From: Candidatus Woesearchaeota archaeon
Lineage (GTDB): Archaea; Nanobdellota; Nanobdellia; Woesearchaeales; UBA9642
Length of the DNA: 33,054 bases
Assembly: GCA_016928115.1 (NCBI GenBank)
Contig: JAFGLI010000007.1
Location: 76,364-109,417, forward strand
Reading direction: 5' to 3'
In this document: one piece after another, positions 25,974 to 33,054 of the stretch
Layout: each line of letters begins with the position of its first letter
Position numbering within the stretch: the stretch's first letter is position 1
Notes under the pieces: model-generated
What the model saw: only the letters and a program-made list of their open reading frames with translations
Told to the model about the DNA's origin: nothing
Database searches by the model: none
Translations under genes and position numbers: made by a program

Positions 25974-26633
25974 TTATGAATTATTTTGTTTTTTTAAAAC
26001 TCCCTCATAAGTATATTTTTCATAGCATTTCCCGCATGCAACCCCGTATAAGTCCTTCCCTCCTGCAACAACCAATTCTTCAAGTGGCTTTTTCCTGAAG
26101 CCGTATCTTGCCTCCATATTCCTGCACAATTCACAGGTGGCATACTCATAATGAACCTCATCCGCCATGTCTATCAGGTATTTCATCTGCCCGAAATAAT
26201 TCTGCCTGTAGTCAAGATTCAAACCATTACCGAAAACATGCATATCCATCTCCTTCAGAAGTTTTTCAATTACCCTCACAATACCTATTGATGTCTCTGT
26301 CTTTCCTGAAAAGAATTGTAATTCATCTATAAAAACAGCATGTATTTTTTTGTTTTTAGCTTCATTTATATACTCAATTATTTTCTCAGGCAGCTCATCA
26401 GAAATCCTTATTATTTTTTCCTTATAAGTTAATGTACTCCCCGGATGGCTTTTCAGCAGGTTTATTTCGCTCTCATTTTCCGCATATCTTGTGTCCCTGC
26501 CTGAGCCTATAAGAAGGGAATTATAAACAGAATAATTTATCTGTGCTTTCCTGGCCAGCATCTTAATAGTCTTGTTTGAGAACATGCAGCCGGTCCATAA
26601 CTCAAATTTTCCAGGAGATAATATCCTTCCCAT
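25974..26633 (-). CDS. tdk: Type II thymidine kinase
   Basis: FELWTGCMFSNKTIKMLARKAQ, HAVFIDELQFFSG, VFGNGLNLDYRQNYFGQM, CELCRNMEARYGFR ... GVACGKCYEK zinc site. Confidence 0.85.
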   Translation of the reverse strand: MGRILSPGKFELWTGCMFSNKTIKMLARKAQINYSVYNSLLIGSGRDTRYAENESEINLLKSHPGSTLTYKEKIIRISDELPEKIIEYINEAKNKKIHAVFIDELQFFSGKTETSIGIVRVIEKLLKEMDMHVFGNGLNLDYRQNYFGQMKYLIDMADEVHYEYATCELCRNMEARYGFRKKPLEELVVAGGKDLYGVACGKCYEKYTYEGVLKKQNNS

Positions 26634-26724
26634 TCTTTCCCTCCCCCACCTCTCCTTTTTATGATTAAAAAACAATTAAAGAAAACAACAATAAATATAT
26701 AAACATTTTGATTGTCTTATAATT

Positions 26725-27039
26725 TTAATCAATTAATAATTTTAAATTATTATAACCTCCTATTTCAAGAGAATAGTCTCCTTTTTCAACCTTCTCCAGA
26801 ACATCTCTGAATTCATCTACTGCCTCAGGTATGTTTTTATAAGGCTTTTCATTAAAATAACTATGCCCGAACCCTTCAAGAGATATATTTATTCTCAATC
26901 CTGCCTTTTCCCATTCATCAAGGCTTAATGTTAGAAAGGGTTTTGTTTTGACTATAATTTTCTCAAGATTAAACTGTATATTGAATTCTGACTTTATTCT
27001 ACTTTTAACCCTGTCTTTTGTTTGTAAAACATTTGCCAT
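26725..27039 (-). CDS. Hypothetical protein (104 aa)
   Basis: Intact ORF; no family recognised. Confidence 0.6.
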   Translation of the reverse strand: MANVLQTKDRVKSRIKSEFNIQFNLEKIIVKTKPFLTLSLDEWEKAGLRINISLEGFGHSYFNEKPYKNIPEAVDEFRDVLEKVEKGDYSLEIGGYNNLKLLID

Positions 27040-27100
27040 ATTACATCAATAAGAGAAGAGAACCGGATTTATAAATTTTTATAATAATTAAATGAAAAAA

Positions 27101-27793
27101 TTACAGTTTTCTTTTTGTATTTGAAATTATGTCAAACAACCCTTCCTCATGGCCTGCTCCAACAACAACCAGAATCTTTTCTTCAGGGAAGTTATTTATT
27201 AAAAACAGGATTCTCTTTGCCATAACTTCATTCCTTTCCTCAATAAGAACCTTATGGATTCCGGGGTATCTTTTCTTAAGGTAAACAAGGATTTTCTTTA
27301 TAATTTCCTTTTCAGGGACTTTAGAGAGACTTATTTTATTTGTTTCAAATCCAAATTCTTTTCTCATAAAAGGAGCTCTTAAAAAATCCCAGATAAGCCT
27401 TAATTTTTCCCTGAATGAAAATTCTTTTGATAGTCTTCTTATTGTGACAGCAATATCCCTGTCTATTAAATACACTCTGAGCTTGTTCTCTTTAGCCAAT
27501 CTGACTGCATGGAGCATATCAGAGCCCGGCTCAATCCCCACCAGCCTTCCAAGCTTTTGCTGTAATATGTGTCCTATGAGCATAAAAAAATAGCCAAACA
27601 AACCAAGGGATAAAATATTTGAAGGGCTTAAAGAAGGCTTCGCCTTAGACATCAGCCCATGCAGCCTGCCTGCATCCAATTCAACTGCAACATGCTTCGG
27701 CTTTTGCTTTTTAAAATAATCATTAATTTCTTTTATAGACTGAGCAGCAATATGACTTGTCCCTATTATATCTGTATTTTTATAGGACTTCAT
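27101..27793 (-). CDS. TraB/PrgY-family protein (short form)
   Basis: IIGTSHIAAQSIKEINDYFKKQKPKHVAVELDAGRLHGL; VLIEERNEVMAKRILFLI; ILVVVGAGHEEGL. Confidence 0.85.
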   Translation of the reverse strand: MKSYKNTDIIGTSHIAAQSIKEINDYFKKQKPKHVAVELDAGRLHGLMSKAKPSLSPSNILSLGLFGYFFMLIGHILQQKLGRLVGIEPGSDMLHAVRLAKENKLRVYLIDRDIAVTIRRLSKEFSFREKLRLIWDFLRAPFMRKEFGFETNKISLSKVPEKEIIKKILVYLKKRYPGIHKVLIEERNEVMAKRILFLINNFPEEKILVVVGAGHEEGLFDIISNTKRKL

Positions 27794-27800
27794 TTTAGAA

Positions 27801-28235
27801 TTATTTTAAGCCAAAGAAATCATCAATGTCTTTTATCTTCTTCTTGTTGCCATAAGGCTTTCCATAAACTTTTATATTCTCAGCTATACTGTGGTTTGCC
27901 CTTGTCTCTATATTGCTCTCAACCAAATATTCTCTTACTTTCCTTACTAAGTATTTCATGTCTGAAAAACAAAACCTTTTGGAGCACAACCCGCACAGGC
28001 AGCAGTACTTATAAAATATCTCAGCCCTGTTGGTCAGATTTTCATTCTTTATAAAAAGTGCTTTTGCCCTTGGAGAGACAGTCTCTTTTCTCAATGCCCT
28101 GAAAACCGGGCAGTCCTCCCTGTTTAAGCCTGTGAACGAGCATGGCTTGATATGCTTCTTTATCTCAGCTATATCCATCAGCCCTATATTCTCATTTTCC
28201 TCTTTATTTTCAATAATGTCTTTTTTCTTGGTCAT
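27801..28235 (-). CDS. Fe-S protein resembling the N-terminal half of a GlcF/GlpC-type subunit
   Basis: CSFTGLNREDCPVFRALRKETVSPRAKALFI and YKYCCLCGLCSKRFCF; HSIAENIKVYGKPYG. Confidence 0.65.
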   Translation of the reverse strand: MTKKKDIIENKEENENIGLMDIAEIKKHIKPCSFTGLNREDCPVFRALRKETVSPRAKALFIKNENLTNRAEIFYKYCCLCGLCSKRFCFSDMKYLVRKVREYLVESNIETRANHSIAENIKVYGKPYGNKKKIKDIDDFFGLK

Positions 28236-28240
28236 TTTTA

Positions 28241-29434
28241 TTATTTATAATCCAAAACTTCTCCCCTGTTAAGTATATTATTATAGTCGTATTTCTCCTT
28301 CAGCCTCATCATTTTCCTTTTGAAGATCTGGGGAGTATACTCTTTTTTCAGTATGCCGTAGCCATAGTTTGAGCTTACATTTCCCTGGTGTTTATTTACC
28401 AGTTCATACATCTCCTCCCTCAGGTTCTTCTGCTCCTGGTTGAAGAAGCAGTGGATTGTGTTGTTGTATAAAGAGCCTGCTATGGGTATTTCGTTTGTGT
28501 TCAGCCATTTGAACAAGTCATAAGTCTGATCAATAGGCAAAGAAGGGTCATCCCTGTATATATAGCCCTTATCAGCAAGAAGATTCTGGATGCCCAGGAT
28601 TTTATTCCTCAGCTTTTTTATTTTAAGGGGCTCTATTACAGAGCCTTTGTTGTTTTCATACTCTGCAATTAAATGGTATCCTTCACCGAGGTCAAGAAAA
28701 ACAGATGAAATATTATCAAAAAGGACCAGAGATATTAAACCTTCTTTTTTTTCAATCTCTCTCCACTTAGTTATTAACTGAACAATATCCTCGAAACCAA
28801 ATAAATCCATACTGACATTTTCAATATTATTTGCCAGTTTTAATTTTGCGCTTGCTATTGCCCCTATGCATCCTTCTGTGCCTATGAAGTTCTCAAAATC
28901 TTCTTTATTGTTAATATTATAATATTTGCCTGTCCCATCCAGAACCTCCAGTTCTGAAACCCAGTTCATGGCCCTCCTGTATTTAAACGCCCTGAAACCA
29001 TATTTATTCAGGGCCAATATTCCTCCTATTGTGGAAGCGCTTTGCTCAGGAGTTAGTATAGGGAAAGTTAATTTATATTTTGACAAAAACCTGTTAAGGT
29101 TCTCAACAACTATGCCCGGCTGCAGCCTTATGAATTTATCCTTGTTTTCATATTCAAACTCAATAACTTTGTTCATCCTGCTGAAATCCATTATATAATT
29201 ATTTGTTCCTATTGCAGAGCCCACGCAGTTGGTTCCTGCTCCCCTTAAAGTCAGGGGCATATTTATCCTGTTGCAGTAATTTATTATCTTCTGTATTTCA
29301 TTGACTTTTTTAGGAAAAACTACTAGGGCAGGCCTTCTTTCAAGCAAAGACGCATCTATTGAATAAGCCTCCAAGTCCTCGTCGGATTCCAGCACATTGT
29401 TTTTTCCAACTAATTTTATCAGGTGTTTGTTCAT
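28241..29434 (-). CDS. FAD-linked oxidase (GlcD/D-lactate dehydrogenase-like)
   Basis: RPALVVFPKKVNEIQKIINYCNRINMPLTLRGAGTNCVGSAIG; LTPEQSASTIGGILALNKYG; IGTEGCIGAI. Confidence 0.9.
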   Translation of the reverse strand: MNKHLIKLVGKNNVLESDEDLEAYSIDASLLERRPALVVFPKKVNEIQKIINYCNRINMPLTLRGAGTNCVGSAIGTNNYIMDFSRMNKVIEFEYENKDKFIRLQPGIVVENLNRFLSKYKLTFPILTPEQSASTIGGILALNKYGFRAFKYRRAMNWVSELEVLDGTGKYYNINNKEDFENFIGTEGCIGAIASAKLKLANNIENVSMDLFGFEDIVQLITKWREIEKKEGLISLVLFDNISSVFLDLGEGYHLIAEYENNKGSVIEPLKIKKLRNKILGIQNLLADKGYIYRDDPSLPIDQTYDLFKWLNTNEIPIAGSLYNNTIHCFFNQEQKNLREEMYELVNKHQGNVSSNYGYGILKKEYTPQIFKRKMMRLKEKYDYNNILNRGEVLDYK

Positions 29435-29436
29435 TT

Positions 29437-30117
29437 TTACTCCTGTATTATTGCATCTGAAAGCTCTATTATCTCCTTGTCTGTATTGTTTATTTTTTTA
29501 AGATGGAGATAAGTTAAAGGGTCTATGACTATTATTTTTTTTGTTTTTATCTTTTTAAGGCTTTCCTGAGCCATTTTATCAGCAATCTCGGGGTTGTTGT
29601 ATATTAATGAGCCAAAATCACAGAAGATATTTTTTGAAGACAAATCATCAACAATATAGCCTGCTTTCTCAAGCAGTTTCCTGGGTTCATTGTTATTTAT
29701 AAAATCATCCAGTATTGCAGAACTTATCAAAGAGACTTTCTCAGAAGGAAACCTTCTTATCCTGCTGAGGTTATTATATATAAATGCAGCTATATGCTCT
29801 GTATTTATATCATAATAATTATTGAACATCTCAAGGCATCTCGGGCAGTTGGTTATTATTTTATTTACAGGATGTTTTTCAAATATGCTTTTATTTTTGT
29901 TCATAATATTAATAAAATCCTTTTTATAGCCGTTGTTTAATAATAAAGCCCCGCAGCATTTCAGGTCAGTGATTAATGTGAAATTTATTTTTGTATTGTG
30001 TAATAATGTTTTGTAATTCTCAACCTGTTCTTTCAGCAATCTCTCAGCTATACAGCCCGGGTAATAGAGAACATGCTCTCCTTTAAAGCTTTGTTTTATC
30101 CTTGTTAAAAATCCCAT
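29437..30117 (-). CDS. CCG-domain protein (HdrB/GlcF C-terminal-like)
   Basis: HVLYYPGCIAERL, DLKCCGALLLNNG, IITNCPRCLEMF. Confidence 0.82.
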   Translation of the reverse strand: MGFLTRIKQSFKGEHVLYYPGCIAERLLKEQVENYKTLLHNTKINFTLITDLKCCGALLLNNGYKKDFINIMNKNKSIFEKHPVNKIITNCPRCLEMFNNYYDINTEHIAAFIYNNLSRIRRFPSEKVSLISSAILDDFINNNEPRKLLEKAGYIVDDLSSKNIFCDFGSLIYNNPEIADKMAQESLKKIKTKKIIVIDPLTYLHLKKINNTDKEIIELSDAIIQE

Positions 30118-30188
30118 CTGAAACACCAAATAAATCCTAACAAAAATAAATAAAGAACAAAGATTAATAAATATTTTGTTTCTTTTAA

Positions 30189-31685
30189 CTAATTAACTAT
30201 ATTTAACATATTAATAGTAGCTTTAATGGCTGCATTGGTTTGGTCTGAATCAACACCTCTGGTTTTAAATCTTTCTCCTTTTTCCCAGGTTATTGCTGTT
30301 TCAACTAATGCATCAGTCATTCCTCCGGGAGGTATGCTCACAGAATAATCAACTAAATCAGGAAGAGATTTATCTATTTTAGAATATATTTTCTGAACAG
30401 CTTTCATAAATGCATCGTACTGGCCGTCCCCATTAGCTGATTCTTCATAGGTTTGATTATTAATTTTTAACTTGACTCTGGCATAGGGTTGTTTCTTTGG
30501 ATTTAAATGAAGGTCAAAATCAATAATTTCTACTTTGTGTCTGAGAGGCGTACCTAATATATCTGCCACAATATAAGGTAAATCTGAATTGGTAATCTTC
30601 TGTTTCTTGTCCCCTAATTCCACTACTTTTTTAACTACTTTCTCCAAAGTGTTTTGGTCTAATTTTATCCCTAATTGTTCCAAATTTTTCTGTATATTTG
30701 CTTTTCCAGAAGTTTTTCCCAATGCATACTGTCTTTGTCCGCCGAACCTTTCAGGCAAAATCTTATTATAATAAATATTGCCTTTTTTGTCTCCGTCAGC
30801 ATGCACTCCACATGTTTGAGTATAAACATTTTTACCAACAACAGGCATATTTGAAGAAACCTTTACTCCAGATATAGTTTCTACTAATCTGGATAATTCA
30901 TTAAGATTTTTTTCTACAACATTTAATTTATAATCCCCAAAATCATTAAGTGCAGCAACTATATTGGATAAAGGGCAATTACCCGCCCTTTCGCCTAAGC
31001 CATTCACAGTGGTATGAATTCTTTTAACTCCAGCCTTAATTGCATAGAGTGAGTTCGCAACGGCCAAGCCATAATCATTATGAGCATGAAAATCAAAAAT
31101 ATAATTATATTTATTAATAATTTCCCTGCAGTAATTATATGTTTCTTCAGGACTCCAGACACCCAAAGTATCAGGCAACATAACTCTTTCAAATCCTTTT
31201 AAATTATCTAATAACTGAAACACATAATCTTTAGAATTTTTTAATCCATTAGATACATCCTCTAAATAAACATTTACCTTTATTCCTTTTTCTTCTGCAT
31301 ATTTTATAGTTTTATTAATATCTTCAATATGTTTTTCAGGGGTTTTTTTAAGTTGTTTAGTTAGGTGTTCTAAAGAACCTTTACACAAAAGATTCATTCT
31401 TTTGCCCCCTGAGTCTTTAATCCAGTCAGCAGACTTTTTTAAATCAACAAAACCTAAAAATTCTATTTTATCTAAAAAATTATTTGTTTTGGCCCAGTTA
31501 CATATTTTTTTTGCTGCTTCAAACTCCCCTTCTGAGGTTCTGGCACTTGCTACTTCAACAGCATCAACTTTAACATCCTCTAATAAATACTTTGTAATAA
31601 TTAATTTTTCATCTACTTTAAATGAAACATCTGATGTCTGTTCTCCATCCCTAAGGGTTGTATCAAGGATTTTTATTTTTTTCAT
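30189..31685 (-). CDS. LeuA-family acyltransferase (2-isopropylmalate/citramalate synthase-like)
   Basis: KILDTTLRDGEQTSDVSF, FDFHAHNDYGLAVANSLYAIKAG, HTTVNGLGERAGNCPL, GVHADGDKKGN; C-terminal LeuA-like regulatory region. Confidence 0.9.
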   Translation of the reverse strand: MKKIKILDTTLRDGEQTSDVSFKVDEKLIITKYLLEDVKVDAVEVASARTSEGEFEAAKKICNWAKTNNFLDKIEFLGFVDLKKSADWIKDSGGKRMNLLCKGSLEHLTKQLKKTPEKHIEDINKTIKYAEEKGIKVNVYLEDVSNGLKNSKDYVFQLLDNLKGFERVMLPDTLGVWSPEETYNYCREIINKYNYIFDFHAHNDYGLAVANSLYAIKAGVKRIHTTVNGLGERAGNCPLSNIVAALNDFGDYKLNVVEKNLNELSRLVETISGVKVSSNMPVVGKNVYTQTCGVHADGDKKGNIYYNKILPERFGGQRQYALGKTSGKANIQKNLEQLGIKLDQNTLEKVVKKVVELGDKKQKITNSDLPYIVADILGTPLRHKVEIIDFDLHLNPKKQPYARVKLKINNQTYEESANGDGQYDAFMKAVQKIYSKIDKSLPDLVDYSVSIPPGGMTDALVETAITWEKGERFKTRGVDSDQTNAAIKATINMLNIVN

Positions 31686-31711
31686 TTTTTAATTTAGTTA
31701 GTTTTTAATGC

Positions 31712-31741
31712 AAATACTCTTCTTTAGTGAGAAGCGTATTT
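31712..31741. repeat. Inverted repeat AAATAC-t-CTTCT-ttagtg-AGAAG-c-GTATTT
   Basis: 12-position arms with one mismatch, 6-nt loop, upstream of the LeuA-family gene. Confidence 0.7.
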
Positions 31742-31800
31742 ATTTTATAATAGAAATAATACTAATTAGAATTAATTTAAAACATTTATTATTGGTTTTA

Positions 31801-31825
31801 TTATATGTAATCATATTACATATAA
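31801..31825. repeat. Inverted repeat TTATATGTAAT-CAT-ATTACATATAA
   Basis: Perfect 11-bp arms, 3-nt centre. Confidence 0.8.
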
Positions 31826-31859
31826 ATATATAATATTCTTTATAAATTTTGTGTTTATA

Positions 31860-31886
31860 GTTATTTTATTACTACTATAAAATAAC
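31860..31886. repeat. Inverted repeat GTTATTTTAT-tactact-ATAAAATAAC
   Basis: Perfect 10-bp arms, 7-nt spacer, just upstream of TATA-like gatttataaatatt. Confidence 0.75.
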
Positions 31887-31963
31887 AAAAAACGAAAGAT
31901 TTATAAATATTAACTACTTCAAAGTACAAAATAAATAATAAATTATGATTTAATGAGGGAAAA

Positions 31964-32782
31964 ATGATTGTTGAAAAAGAATTTTTGAAAAAAATCAAGC
32001 AGTTCAGGCTTAACAGTTATGAAGCAAAATTATGGGTTGCCTTGCTGTCAAGAGGTGCTTCTAGTGCAGGAGAGTTATCTGAGATAGCAGATGTTCCAAG
32101 GTCAAGAACATATGATGTTCTTGAAAGTTTAGAGAAAAAAGGATTTATAATAATGAAAATGGAAAAGCCAATTAAATATATTGCTATTCCTCCAAGAGAA
32201 GTTATTGAAAGAATTAAGAAAAGGATTAAGCATGATACTGATGTTAAATTAAAAAATATTGATAATATAAAAGAATCTGATGTTATTAATGAATTAAACA
32301 GCCTTTATAAGAACGGAGTTGAAATGGTTGAGCCTTCTGAAATCTCAGGCTCTGTAAAAGGAAGAGATAATATACACGACCATATTAATATGATGATTAA
32401 AGAGGCAGAAAAGTCAATTATTATTGTAACAACAACAGAAGGCCTGAAAAGAAAACTTGAATTTCTGAAAACTGAATTAAAAAGAGCAAAAGAAAGAGGA
32501 GTAAGCATAAGAGTTGCTGCCCCCCTAAACGAAAGCCATAAGGGTTTAATAAAAGAATTCAAAAACATAATTGATTTCAGACATATAGGAAATATTAAAG
32601 GAAGGTTTATATTAATTGATAGTGATGAATTAATTTTTATGATTATGGATGATGAGGAAATACACCCCAGCTATGATGTGGGTATATGGGTAAACACAAA
32701 GATGTTTGCAACCATACTAAAAGATTTGTTTGAGATAAGCTGGAAAAATATGGATGGTATTGAGAATTTTATAAAAGCATAA
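31964..32782 (+). CDS. TrmB-family transcriptional regulator
   Basis: FRLNSYEAKLWVALLSRGASSAGELSEIADVPRSRTYDVLESLEKKGFI wHTH; C-terminal sugar-binding/PLD-like region. Confidence 0.93.
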   Translation: MIVEKEFLKKIKQFRLNSYEAKLWVALLSRGASSAGELSEIADVPRSRTYDVLESLEKKGFIIMKMEKPIKYIAIPPREVIERIKKRIKHDTDVKLKNIDNIKESDVINELNSLYKNGVEMVEPSEISGSVKGRDNIHDHINMMIKEAEKSIIIVTTTEGLKRKLEFLKTELKRAKERGVSIRVAAPLNESHKGLIKEFKNIIDFRHIGNIKGRFILIDSDELIFMIMDDEEIHPSYDVGIWVNTKMFATILKDLFEISWKNMDGIENFIKA

Positions 32783-32799
32783 TTATTTTGTTTTTAAAA

Positions 32800-32862
32800 A
32801 AATATTAATCTAACTCACCTCTTTTTCCCGGGAAGGTTCTATTTTTCTTGAGCCTTTCTGGG
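32800..32862 (-). ncRNA. Candidate small non-coding RNA
   Basis: Minus strand: TATA-like ttatttatataaatattt, then a GC-richer segment cccagaaaggctcaagaaaaatagaaccttcccgggaaaaagaggtgag, then a T7 run. Confidence 0.25.
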
Positions 32863-33054
32863 TTTTATATTTATTTATTCTGTAAATATTTATATAAATA
32901 ATTTTTATTTTAAACAGATACACCTTTGTTTCCTTTGGAATTGTTGAACTTTAAAAAAGAAGATGTTTTAATTTAATATAATAATTCAGAATGAAAAATA
33001 TATAAAATAAGTAAAAATCAGAAAATAAATTAAACAATCCTCTGAAAATATTAA

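Noticed and set aside
31004-31192. Minus-strand 62-aa ORF within the LeuA-family gene
   Set aside because: Out-of-frame overlap with a well-supported enzyme gene.
1-33054. CRISPR array, rRNA, transposase or prophage genes
   Set aside because: No regularly spaced repeats, rRNA-like sequence, or transposase/integrase motifs were seen.

Overview
AT-rich archaeal chromosome segment, probably from a DPANN-type lineage (inference from gene style and a single-chain primase). Positions 1-9841 carry a long minus-strand ribosomal-protein operon: L3-L4-L23-L2-[32-aa mini-ORF]-S19-L22-(S3 absent)-L29-eIF1/SUI1-Rpp29-S17-L14-[unknown 120-aa ORF]-L24-S4e-L5-S14-S8-L6-L32e-L19e (cut by window edge). The rest holds housekeeping and accessory genes: isoprenylcysteine methyltransferase-like protein, membrane-anchored TIM-barrel glycosidase-like protein, PriS-type primase carrying a PriL-like Fe-S C-terminal domain, FAD dehydrogenase, TPR protein, zinc microprotein plus cold-shock protein, MscS, HtpX-LemA, Tyw3/Taw3, a feoA-dtxR-DUF5320 iron operon (feoA frameshifted), Hef helicase/nuclease, a two-repeat basic protein, a degenerate M50-like membrane protein, thymidine kinase, a TraB + split GlcD/GlcF-like oxidoreductase cluster, a LeuA-family synthase and a divergent TrmB regulator. 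Best leads: an adjacent pair of oppositely charged microproteins behind a perfect palindrome (20103-20333); a hairpin-rich leader upstream of the ribosomal operon; missing S3 and two extra ORFs inside that operon; a DtxR-box-like operator on a leaderless, frameshifted feoA; three inverted repeats between the LeuA-family gene and trmB; and a pseudo-protease-like M50 homolog. No CRISPR array, rRNA, convincing tRNA or intact mobile element was seen. All family calls are by eye from motifs; no database search was run.
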